NCBI GenBank assembly: GCA_030844895.1
Contig: CM061231.1
Coordinates: forward strand, 5,214,001 to 5,278,000
Length of the DNA: 64,000 nt
Source: Ambrosia x helenae
Taxonomy: Eukaryota; Streptophyta; Magnoliopsida; Asterales; Asteraceae
Direction of reading: 5' to 3'
A program made the position numbers and the translations under genes. This document shows positions 1 through 11,265 of this stretch, piece after piece. How positions within the stretch are numbered: position 1 is the stretch's first letter; every line of letters starts with the position of its first letter. The notes under the pieces are model-generated. The model had not been told where the DNA came from. It saw only the letters and a list, made by a program, of their open reading frames with translations, and did no database searches.

Positions 1-1397
1 TTCATGAATAAAGCCCAAGATTGGTTCATTGACTGGAACGAGTCGTGCTTTGTATTCTTCGTTCAGTTGCTGAAAACACTGATCATACATTATATTAGTG
101 TTGCTGCCGCTGCCTGAGAACACATACCTAGTTCGGTAATGTCCGAAAACGGCAGTGATGACGAGCGACGCCGTTGATGATGGGCCGCCGCGAAGTTTGG
201 GCAGAAGGATATCAGCCTCCTTCTAGGCGTCATTCTTTTCGAGGTGGGAGCGCTTGCCCTGTTTCTCATTTTTAGCGCTCCCTTTAATCATATTGCAGTG
301 GTGGCGTGGGGGATGATGAACCATGTGGGTTTCGAGGCTGGGGATCTGTTTCTGCGCGCCCTCGTCTCGGTTGTCGTCATTGTGGTGGCCTCACCCACCC
401 CTGTGAACATTCTTCACCAAGTGGCCCAGCTGGCCCATCTTCAGGGCGACTTTTATTTCCATCTTCAAACTGTAGCAATTGTTAGTAAGATGGCCATAGT
501 CATTGTGGTAATCACAAAATTTGTGGTGTCCACGTTTTTCCGCTTTCCAAGGGTCCTGGGCTCCTTAAACGTTATTTGCTCAATCTTGAGCACTTGTGAA
601 GGTGTCTTGGTCAGCGGGATCCAATTAGTGTTTTTCTTGGAGTTTCCTCGTTGTTCCCGCGATTGCTTATTGCTAAGCATTTGGTGGGCGTCATTAGAAG
701 ATTAGTACTTGCCCTCGTCTGCTGACCAGACAGATTGCTTGCTATTATTTTTGTTGGCGTTGTAGTTCTGCTGGAAGCCATGCACCTGCTTGAAGGAGCG
801 CTCAGAGGAGGCATTGATCTTTGTTGTCTTGACAACTTCATCCCAAGAATCTGGGATGTCATCCTTGCTTGTAAGGCATTTCATAAGATCCTCACTACGG
901 ATTCCTTGAATGAAGCCCGCGCGGGTGAGTTCTTTTCCACGACCAATTTATAACGCCTCTTTGTTATAGCGCACGATGTAGTCCTCGATGGACTCGTTGT
1001 CGGCACAGGGAGGTTGGATCCCCACGGGGAGGTTGTCAAACCAATTTATAACGCCTCTTATGTTTCTGTAAGTGTGAAAATTGGTTTTGAACTTCTTGAT
1101 AAGATCATCAAAGTCTGCAATGCTCTCCGCGGGGAGGTTGTCAAACCATACTCTGGCGGCTCCAGTGAGTGTCTGGGAAAATAGGTAACACCATACTTGA
1201 ACCGGCCAGAGGACAATACTACCCGCACATTCAAAATCGTGCAGGTGATCAGTGAGGTCACGCAGGCCATTGTACTTGCCGATGCTGCGGGGGAGCTTAT
1301 GTTGCTTATTGATGCGGCCGGTGGCAATCCGCTCACAAAACTTTGAGTTTGCTGCGAACGACTTTGGCCTGTAAGGCTTGTTGAGGTAGTCGTCCAT
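1..1397 (-). pseudogene. Decayed Ty3/gypsy gag-protease (Tat-like)
   Basis: Reading leftward from the ATG at 1397, a 149-residue piece carries retrotransposon-gag features, including LTGAARVWFDNLPAESI. It stops near 948. Gag-like coding then resumes in other frames: 702-884 contains DIPDSWDEVVKTT. Protease-like sequence follows at about 1-150, with HYRTRYVFSGSGSN followed by NIMYDQCF. In Tat-type gypsy elements the equivalent stretch normally holds an aspartate (DGGS or similar); here a serine occupies that place, so the protease looks dead. Multiple stops and shifts between 240 and 700 confirm decay. A phrase reading accaatttataacgcctctt occurs twice (about 940 and 1040), a small internal duplication. 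The element runs off the left edge, so its LTRs are not visible. Assignment to gypsy is firm; the Tat lineage is inference. Confidence 0.75.
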
Positions 1398-1604
1398 GTG
1401 ACTATGAGTTTCATATATTATAAATATATTTATATATAGATATAAAGACTAAATTATGATAATCATAGTAAAAAAAGAGGCATATAATATCTCTTTTATA
1501 GATTATATTATAATTATAATTATAAATATATTTATAGTTGAAGAAATTGAACAGTAAAGCATTAATTGCATTTGTCCTTTTTCTTTTTCGTTTTTTTACA
1601 AACA

Positions 1605-1735
1605 CTTATTTATTAATAAATATGTATGATTTCCTAATTAGTCACAACATGGCTTGGTGATGGAGTGGTTTGTGGTGCATTTGTGTGGTTTAAGGTCTCA
1701 TGTTTGAAACCTGGGATTTTCGTTTTTTTATTTTT
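1605..1735 (+). repeat. tRNA-derived SINE-like unit, copy 1
   Basis: Contains an A-box-like TGGCTTGGTGA (about 1650) and a B-box-like TGTTTGAAACC (about 1701), spaced as in tRNA-derived SINEs. A leading ATTAATAAATATGTATGATTT phrase is shared with the three other units in this cluster. Degenerate, and not a functional tRNA. Confidence 0.5.
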
Positions 1736-1739
1736 ACAA

Positions 1740-1870
1740 ACACTTATTTATTAATAAATATATATGATTTCATAATAAGTCACAATATGACTTGGTGGTG
1801 GAGTGGTTTGTGGTGTATTTGTATGGTTTGATGTCTTAGGTTCGAAATATAGGAAGAGCAAGTGTTTTTT
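1740..1870 (+). repeat. tRNA-derived SINE-like unit, copy 2
   Basis: Tandem neighbour of copy 1 with the same layout: A-box-like TGACTTGGTGG near 1788 and B-box-like AGGTTCGAAAT near 1838, followed by a T-rich stretch. The Mutator-type element inserted about 20 bases downstream of this unit. Confidence 0.5.
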
Positions 1871-1899
1871 TAAAGGTCCAAAAACTTTTTTAGTATTAA

Positions 1900-3284
<1,385 letters not shown>

Positions 3285-3295
3285 TAGTATTAATT

Positions 3296-3566
3296 ATATA
3301 TGATTTCACAATAAATAACAACATGACTTAGTGGTGGAATGGTTTTTGATGCATTTCTATTGTTTGAGGTCTTAGGTTCGAAACATGGGAAGGGCAAGGG
3401 GCGACTCCTTTTTTTTTCCCATTCACAACATGTTATTAAATAATAAATACGAATATACCCATGTTTGTGTGAGATGTTGTTTTTAAATTATGGTATGAAA
3501 ATTGGTAGTTACTTTGTTGATATAGCTTATTAGTGTTTTGGATACGACAAAATTGTAAGGCGCGCC
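3296..3566 (+). repeat. SINE-like tandem unit A
   Basis: First of two near-identical units of about 270 bp; the second is at 3629-3895. It starts with the A-box-like TGACTTAGTGG (3324) and B-box-like GGTTCGAAACA (3375) of the same SINE-like family found left of the Mutator element. It then continues through a shared AT-rich body to GATACGACAAAATTGT. It ends in a perfect palindrome, TTGTAAGGCGCGCCTTACAA (3553-3572), followed by a T tract. Confidence 0.6.
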
Positions 3567-3628
3567 TTACAAGTTTTTTTTTTTTTTTTTTTTTTTTTTT
3601 AAGTTTCAAACACTTTTTTATTAATAAT

Positions 3629-3895
3629 TATATATGATTTCACAATAAATAACAACATTGCTTAGTGGTGGAGTGGTTTTTGATGCATTTCTATTGTTTG
3701 AGGTCTTAGGTTCGACACATGGGAAGGGCAAGGGGCGACTCTTTTTTTTTTCCATTCACAACATGTTATTAAGTAATAAATACAAATATACTCATGTTTC
3801 TGTGAGATGTAGTTTTTAAATTATGGTATGAAAATTGGTAGTTACTTTGTTGATAATAGCTTATTAGTGTTTTGGATACGACAAAATTGTTTGCG
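3629..3895 (+). repeat. SINE-like tandem unit B
   Basis: Second copy of the 3296-3566 unit, with few substitutions. It differs at its right end: the palindrome is replaced by TTTGCGCGCTTTAAACACACTAG. The two units are separated by a run of about 25 T followed by AAGTTTCAAACACTT. Confidence 0.6.
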
Positions 3896-3932
3896 CGCTT
3901 TAAACACACTAGTTGTATTTAGTGAAATAAGG

Positions 3933-4538
3933 TTGATATACAGTTAATATTTTGATTGATATTTATTTGACTTTGTTGTTGATTAGATATGATATTATGA
4001 AATTTTCAAGGGTATGCTTGAAATTACTCATATATTTTATTCATCAATGTCTACCATATCACAATGTATCAATCCCTAACTTTTCCAAACAATAAAAAAA
4101 TAAGTTATGATTTGGATTTTCATAAAGATGTAAATTTTATAAAAAAAGCACAAGTCGATTTTAAGAAACACTAGCATCTAATACATGTGAGCCAATGGGT
4201 ACTATGGCAACCGGCAAGTAGTAGCAGTAGTAGAAATTCAATGCTTAATTTTATTTAATGTCATAACACAAAAAAAAAATGTTAAAACGGACTTTGGGTA
4301 ACACCCCTAGTAGCGAGCTCGGAAGTGTGTATATATAGCAACCGGTTATTTAGGTGCAATGACTTATTCCCGATTTTGAATTTTTGATACTTGGGGATGG
4401 TGTTCTAATTTCTGGTTTTAGTGGCTATGATTCTTCATCTACTAACCATCTAAGCTTCTACAGTAACTTCGGAATCTCTAATTTCTATTAGTGACAGATG
4501 GCAAGGTTATATCTTTAAGAACAAAACTCACTCTAGTA
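3933..4538 (+). repeat. 606-bp duplicated segment, copy 1
   Basis: This segment matches 5761-5874 plus 6743-7234 with equal lengths (114 + 492 bp) and only a handful of substitutions, for example at the counterpart of 4156. It is uninterrupted here at 4046/4047, where copy 2 carries an 868-bp insertion. It ends at 4538, where a Helitron-like 5' end begins. No coding content recognised. Confidence 0.9.
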
Positions 4539-5090
4539 TCTATACTATATTATAAAGTATTTGACAAGGACTTCTTAAAATTTAAGAAGTATAATTTAAC
4601 TTGCATATTGAGAGCAAAATCGAGCTTACCCTACTAAATAACGTAAAGTTTTATTATTCATAGAACAATGTGCTTTTATATTTTTCCTTAAATCCTTTTA
4701 TATGAATGGGTCAAATTATTGTTTTTTGATAATATTATCTTGTGTTAGAAGAAAGTGAAAGGAGAAGTTCCTTTATTGGTTCTATTTTTATATACGTTTC
4801 AATGTAAGCTTCGTTTAAAACAAAATTGTGTGTGATAATGTACAAGTCATCTAAGCATATGCAGACAAGTCTTTCAAGTGTTTTTTTTTAGTTTTTTATT
4901 TCCTTTTTTTATGTGAATTTGTTACAGTTTCGACTTACGTAGCTTTTTCTATGATGATTTTTAACTTTTTTATTTTTTTAATATGGCAAGTTAACTCGCC
5001 GCCATGCATGTGCGTGATTTAACATTTTTCATCTATTTTTTGTTCGGTTTAACTGTCCAGCCGCAACGCGCGGGTTTTTCACTATATATT
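4539..5090 (+). mobile_element. Helitron-like element (5' end clear, 3' end approximate)
   Basis: Begins TCTATACTATATTATAAAG directly after a host A. Copy 2 of the duplicated segment shows the uninterrupted site at 7234/7235 (A|T), which is the Helitron target rule. A GC-rich hairpin-like stretch (GCCGCAACGCGCGGG, 5060-5074) resembles a Helitron 3' hairpin. It is followed at once by a second similar 5'-end-like sequence (TCACTATATATTATACAGC), so the exact 3' terminus is obscured. No Rep/helicase coding seen. Confidence 0.6.
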
Positions 5091-5688
5091 ATACAGCATC
5101 TAGCAAGGATTCCAACCAAATTTAAGTAATTACAACATTTTATTCTTATGGTACAACAACATAATGAAGTGAGTAAGGGTGCAAAATAGTCTTTTTACAT
5201 GAACATTAAAATGATAAATGAATTATTAGATAAATTGATAAATACAATTAAATTGCTTTAAATTATATAATAGTAGTATCTTATCATATTCTTGTAACAT
5301 GATAACAATTAAAAAGAAGAAAGTGAAAAGATGCAACTCCTTATAAAATTTAATGATTAATGATTTAGTAATTACTTGAGAAAACTAAAGAGACAACAAA
5401 CTCTTATAAGTTAATTTTCTTTGTTCATAAAAAGAATGGTTAGACAAAAGGTGAATGTAAAAGGAAAGGAGTCAAGCTAGATGCTTTACGTTTGAATACA
5501 TCAAAAGAAGTGAATGTGTTTTGGCAAGCAATGTTACTCAAATGTTGTATGTTTTGTCTCTACTTTGGTTGTATTTGTATGTATTTTTGGATTTAGTTTT
5601 AGAAAGATGATTTATTTTTGTTCATACAAGACATCATTGTCTACTCTTGTTCTGATTTGATGATGTTGTAGAAGCTTCAACTTTTATA

Positions 5689-5740
<52 letters not shown>

Positions 5741-5760
5741 TAGGTTCACATACAAATAGC
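5090..5760. other. AT-rich interval with (TA)n
   Basis: No gene seen. The left edge resembles a second Helitron 5' terminus, but no matching 3' hairpin was found. A pure TA tract occupies about 5692-5736 and is followed by GGGTTAGGTTCACATAC. That phrase resembles the ends of the TA-targeting MITEs seen at 25-32 kb. Confidence 0.5.
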
Positions 5761-7234
5761 TTGATATACAGTTAATATTTTGATTGATATTTATTTGACT
5801 TTGTTGTTGATTAGATATGATATTATGAAATTTTCAAGGGTATGCTTGAAATTACTCATATATTTTATTCATCAACTAGTTTTCTATTGCCGCGCGTTGC
5901 GGCGGCGCATGACGGGTTTATACCGTCATATCAAAACGTATAATATGTGACCCGAGTCATATATACAAAACGTAGTATTTTACCCGGGTTGCGCGTTGTT
6001 GCGACAACCTAGTGTTTATACCGTCAAATCAAAACGTATAATATGTGAACCGAGTCATATATACAAAACGTCGTATTTTACCTGGGTCGCCCGTTGCTGT
6101 GACAACCTATGTTTACGTACGAACACGCACTACGAATGGAACCTTTTAAAGATATAAACCTAGTGGGACCCCATGTTTGACCGTGTGTAACAAAGGAAAA
6201 GAAAAAAGAAAAAAAAACAAAGCAGACCATGGTGAGTCCAAACTTACAATTACAATGGCATAACCATAAATACTACTCCTTTTTTGTCATATGAATACAC
6301 TATTCCTAAGGGCTTCATGAATTGTTATTATAATTTAAAACGCCATCCCCCATAAAGCCCTTTAACGCCCAAGGGGGCGGTGTTAGAGGCGTTATGGGGC
6401 TTTATAATTCCCCATAGTGCTCCACTACGTTCAATCTAACAACTACCATTAAAAGATATACTGTACTGGTACGTATGAAGCGAAGGCTTTTAAGTTAAGA
6501 AAGGGTGGAAAATAGGATGAATTTAAAGTTAAAGAAATGGCAATTTTGTAAATAAGTTTTAAATAAGGGTTGATTCTGTAGTTATGGAAAAACCCTAAAT
6601 GTTGAACTTGATCCAATTCTTGACTCCTTTAACGACACAAATCAGCAAGTGACATAAAAAACCTATATTTTGACTTTTCAACGGTGCACAATAGCCACAC
6701 TCACTGGTCCCAAGCATCTACCCTAAATGTTATTATGTAAGAATGTCTACCATATCACAATGTATCAATCCCTAACTTTTCCAAACAATAAAAAAATAAG
6801 TTATGATTTGGATTTTCATAAAGATGTAAATTTTATAAAAAAAGCACAAGTCCATTTTAAGAAACACTAGCATCTAATACATGTGAGCCAATGGGTACTA
6901 TGGCAACCGGCAAGTAGTAGCAGTAGTAGAAATTCAATGCTTAATTTTATTTAATGTCATAACACAAAAAAAAAATGTTAAAACGGACTTTGGGTAACAC
7001 CCCTAGTAGCGAGCTCGGAAGTGTGTATATATAGCAACCGGTTATTTAGGTGCAATGACTTATTCCCGATTTTGAATTTTTGATACTTGGGGATGGTGTT
7101 CTAATTTCTGGTTTTAGTGGCTATGATTCTTCATCTACTAACCATCTAAGCTTCTACAGTAACTTCGGAATCTCTAATTTCTATTAGTGGCAGATGGCAA
7201 GGTTATATCTTTAAGAACAAAACTCACTCTAGTA
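5761..7234 (+). repeat. 606-bp duplicated segment, copy 2 (interrupted)
   Basis: Parts 5761-5874 and 6743-7234 match 3933-4046 and 4047-4538. The intervening 868 bp is a Helitron-like insertion absent from copy 1. The right end continues directly as TAGGTGGAAATG, the sequence displaced in copy 1 by the 4539 Helitron. Confidence 0.9.
5875..6742 (-). mobile_element. Helitron-like element, empty site known
   Basis: Its borders are fixed by comparison with copy 1 of the duplicated segment. It lies in minus orientation. The 3' end reads, on the minus strand, a GCCGC/GCGGC hairpin, a short spacer and CTAG before a host T (plus-strand CTAG at 5876-5879). The opposite end gives TTC or TC on the minus strand, depending on a one-base ambiguity. 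The interior carries a tandem repeat of about 100 bp (5911-6012 and 6013-6110), each unit ending in a hairpin-like GC motif with CTAG or CTAT, and an imperfect palindrome at 6340-6420. No helicase is encoded, so it is non-autonomous. Confidence 0.8.
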
Positions 7235-8025
7235 TAGGTGGAAATGTGTATTTGTTTGAAAGGTCACTTGGATGCGACGTAAAAGACAACATGTAAGTCT
7301 TAAGGTGAAACTATTATAGAATCACATCTCACAACGACGAGATATCACAAGGACTAGCAATGCCATTTAGCAATTACAGACTCGGTAGCAAAGATACATG
7401 CAGCATTGACAAATAATCACCAAGCAACAACAATGACTTTCGCAAGCGATTTATGTTTTTGTTAAGGTAATGTAAAGAAAATATCCAAAGTTCATTTCGA
7501 TAACTTTGTATTTTTTTTTTTTACTTTGGAAAAACAAACCAGAGGTTTTAAAAATCGTTAAAATCGTTCCATGTCCTACCTGGGTCATAGTGATCATACC
7601 CGGTTCAGGTTTCTCATTCCAATAACATGGCAAACCGATTTGATCATACACGGTTCAGGTTCCGGAATGGTACCCGAATACCCTGAAAAAAACCAAGTTT
7701 GTGCCATCTTGGTTCATGGTCTTAAAAGGATTGGGCCCTAATTTTGGGAATTCAAATTCATTGCAGATTCATGGTCTAGCAAATTAGGTTGGAAATTGCT
7801 TGCACTAAAAATGTAGTTGGTCCATGAGAAGGAATTTATGGAAGCGGTTGGACCAAGCCCAAAATGTTACTGTAATACTAGAAGAGAGACAAGTCACTAA
7901 TGGATTTTGGGCCATACTAACCACCTTTGTCTTCGTGACCTTCATTCTTGACTGCTGGGCCTTAACATGTATTACCTCTAAAAGTATATGCTTTGTTAGG
8001 AGAATCTTTAATCTTTAACTATATA
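7235..8025. other. Intergenic, no gene seen
   Basis: AT-rich DNA. Two copies of a GATCATACCCGGTTCAGGTT-like phrase (about 7590 and 7640) form a local direct repeat. Short open frames here lack any recognisable domain. Confidence 0.5.
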
Positions 8026-8065
8026 CTAGTGGGAAGGCTCGCGCGTTGCAGCGGGTATTTATGCT
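8026..8065 (-). mobile_element. Helitron 3' terminus
   Basis: On the minus strand the sequence reads a GC-rich imperfect hairpin (CCCGCTGCAACGCGCGAG), about 9 bases, then CTAG followed by host T. This is the standard Helitron 3' end. The matching 5' end to the right could not be identified. A candidate TCCTATATAG on the minus strand near 8930 lacks the expected flanking A. Confidence 0.6.
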
Positions 8066-9798
8066 TTTTTTCCCGCACGTTACGCGACGGGTTTCACGTT
8101 TTGCAGCACTTTGTTTGTTTTTCAATGTTTTGTTTTATGTTTGGTTATGTGCCTTGTGTGGAATACCTACGTAATGAATTCCCGTGAGTAAGGAATGAAA
8201 AGAAGTAACGTTTAGTAAAGGAATGGTTCTTATGCAAATCGTAACTGTATGAAATAATGGGCATGATTTTGTCCATTTCAGGTGGGCCATGTCTTCTTAA
8301 GTTCCAAGGGAAGGGTGATTGTCGATGTACTACCATTGAGTGGTATCACTCAAATTTTGGCTGGTGCTTAGCAGCTTTGGTTGAAGCATAGTATCACTTT
8401 TACATTTATTTCATAGTGTAAGTGAGGCAGTTGGATTGGTCGGCCTCTTTTTTACCCATTAGACATTCTGGGTAGATGGTTATGTTGTAACACGGAGAAA
8501 ATATGTCATACCTAATCAATGTGTGTTACATTCTGGGTATAGTGTAAATATATCGTTTTAAACACTTGATACAAGTGCATTGTTAATCAATACAAATTAA
8601 CAAGTATGAACTTCAATCCATTACAACGGGTGTTGCATAACATTACACATAAAGTCAAAATTTGGAGAAGATGAACATTTTAGGATTTCTCCTTTAATCC
8701 ACTACAACGGGTGTTGCAGCTTGTGGATGTTGTCCAGAGGACACAGGGAGATTTGATTTATAAATATTAAAAATTTTGATTTATATTCTCAATCAAGCAA
8801 CTTCTTACCTACAAAAAATTGCAATGATTGGGATCACATACATTGTCATGTTGTATAGATATTTTCTAATTTTTCATCTTTATTTTTAAAACAGAAATGC
8901 ATACAAACATATTTTTTACTATATAGGAGTTTTAGCAAAAAAAAAAAGGGCAAAGCCGATGCCCAAGCTGACCAAGCATGGTCTTGGGTTGTCGTTCCAA
9001 TATAGGCATGATATGTGTATATTAAAAATTTAGATTAACTTGCAACAACTAAACCATTGGTTTTAGTTTCTCAATGCTATCAGCGGTTGGTGATAATACA
9101 AAACAATATCAAGGTACATTATTTCCCATTTACTATACTTATGCATCCAATCCATTTGTTCGCTGTGTGTTTCTTACTAATATTATTAACAAGAACTAAT
9201 TTGAATTTTAGTTTTTAATTAGGAAAAAAAAGACTAACAAAGAGAGGAAGACAACCTTATTGATGATCAAGGAACCATTTAACTTATATATTTTAATTGT
9301 GAATTTAGCTTTTAAAAGACCCGTTTTGGCATTACTCGGTTCTTTCTAGCGTGGTCCATTTAGGCACTCACTGACATAAAAAACTTCTAAATCTATCATG
9401 GACATTGCTCCAAGGTTCGCCCAAATATTAACTGAGTATGCTGGTAAGAAATAAACATCACTAATATCTCATTATTGCCAGAGTAATAGCAGATTAGCAG
9501 CATAACATATGGAGTCAAATGACTCAAATGAAAATAATCTTGTATAGAGTAATAGTAACACATCTTAATAACTTGCCTAACATCATTTTAAAAATTCTTT
9601 TTCACAAAGAGACATGTTGACTGTTGGTGTCTTGATCTTTTCCCTATATGTAGTCAATAAATTTGGCAAGTTTAGTGTATCAGCATCCACCTTTTGTCAC
9701 ACATTCATTCATTTTAATAATCAAACTATAATGATTCATAAATATAATAGAGAAAGAAACAAAGAGAAACATAAATAAGTTTTTTAACCCAAACTTAC
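8066..9798. other. Intergenic, no gene seen
   Basis: AT-rich. The phrase TACAACGGGTGTTGCA occurs twice, about 80 bp apart (near 8620 and 8702). No domain or ORF of note; this may be the interior of the Helitron ending at 8026. Confidence 0.4.
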
Positions 9799-10204
9799 CT
9801 CTCTCCAGATTTTTTTTTTCTCAAAAAGAAGCCGCCCGACTTGTATCTTGTAGTTTGAAGTGAATTAATAAGATCTTCAGAAAGACCCCGACTTTCAGTC
9901 CCAATAGCCTCGCCTAAATCAAGTAATTCATACACGAATTAAACAAGGGTATTTTAAATCCATTCTTGCTGTAATTTATTAAGAAAACCTTAACATTAGC
10001 ATTAACCAATGAACACTAAATAGCAAACCTCGTATGTCATATTGTCTAGATCGATATCATCCTGCCAAACAACCTGCAAAGCACACACATTAACTTTTTG
10101 TTGCAATGAGTGTATCATATACAAAATTAGCATTAACCAATGAACACTAAATAGCAAACCTCGTATGTCATATTGTCTGGATCGATATCATCCTGCCAAA
10201 CAAC
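9799..10204 (-). pseudogene. BIG BROTHER-like E3 ubiquitin ligase exon fragments
   Basis: BIG BROTHER-type RING-H2 ligases limit organ size. Just before the RING domain they carry a conserved WQDDIDPD.MTYEEL...LGEAVGTESRGLS region. Here, on the minus strand, a 45-bp exon (10160-10204) flanked by AG/GT encodes VVWQDDIDPDNMTYE. It is duplicated with its flanks at 10029-10073, where DPD becomes DLD. A following exon (9799-9924) encodes ELLDLGEAIGTESRGLSEDL, then an FFLRKKK stretch, and ends at a GTAAGT donor. Its acceptor has GTAT where AG is expected. No RING exon was found downstream and no N-terminus upstream, so this is a fragment, perhaps carried in by a Helitron or MULE. Family assignment is from memory of the motif. 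Confidence 0.75.
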
Positions 10205-10256
10205 CTGCAAAGCACACACATTAACTTTTTGTTGCAATGAGTGTATCACAGACAAA
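9995..10256. repeat. Tandem 131-bp duplication
   Basis: Two direct copies (9995-10125 and 10126-10256) spanning a BIG BROTHER-like exon with intron flanks on both sides. Differences are few, so the duplication is recent relative to the decay of the gene fragment. Confidence 0.9.
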
Positions 10257-11265
10257 ATACGGTCAAACTGTCAACTAATAAAGCTAATTCTTAGATTGGA
10301 TAATAAGCCTAATTATGGACTTAAGGCATTCATAAAGGCCCATGAAAAAAATCAAACTAAAAAAGCATACCGGAAAACCTGAAGCACTGTTTGGACTATA
10401 CTACCTGTGACATTAAAAAAATGGCATAAGTAAATCTGATCATCAACTAAAGTTGATATAAAGAATCAAATTAGCTATATAAGATACGAGTAAAGATTAA
10501 ATTAACCACTACATGCAAATTCTAGCTTAACTTCCTAAAGGGCCGCTACTTTTGGTTTATATGTATAAACATACACACACACACACACATAATTATAGAG
10601 GTTTGTTGAAACATAACCAACATTAAGTAGAGAAACTACAAGAAGCACATAAATGCTTTTTAATCGTGGTGCTAAAACTTGTGGAACAAATAATAATGGA
10701 AATGTGGTGGAATCAAGTATAGAAAAACTTATCTCTATAAGTTCCCAACATATGGGTCAAGTTTTTCTTCTTCTTCTTCAAGAATTCTTTTATTAATCAT
10801 CTTCTTTATTTTTCTTGTATTTTTTTCTAGTCTTTCAAATGAGGCACAAAGTCTTCTATGTATACAAGACCTAAGGATGAGTGAAGAGACTAACTTAATT
10901 AGAGCCATAAACTCTAATAAAGTGAAATAAAGAACTCTACTTAAGAGTCTCCTTAATAATTTCACTAAAATCAATTAAATTCCATTCATCATATTATTAA
11001 ATTTTTGTAATTTCTAACATCTTCTTGAATGAAACATTCATTGGTAACATTGATGATGAAGAAGGAAAACCATAAGGCAAAGGATGTTTGTGAGGGTAGG
11101 GATGGAAGAAGGAGGGTAGTATTGTAAAAGTGTTTTGATATTGTAAAGCATGAGGTGGGTAAAATGTCTACATTGCCCCTTTAAGTGTCTTAATTGTCAC
11201 AACTATCCCCATAATACCCTTGAATTTCATGCTTTTCGAAATTACATGTATAGGATCTGTGGTTT
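10257..11265. other. Intergenic, no gene seen
   Basis: AT-rich, with an (AC)n tract at about 10571-10590. An open minus-strand frame at 10735-10974 has no recognisable domain and a low-complexity Arg/Lys/Glu tail; I do not support it as a gene. Confidence 0.5.

Noticed and set aside
244..705. 153-codon plus-strand frame
   Set aside because: It lies antisense to the decayed gag-protease; no domain or composition supports it.
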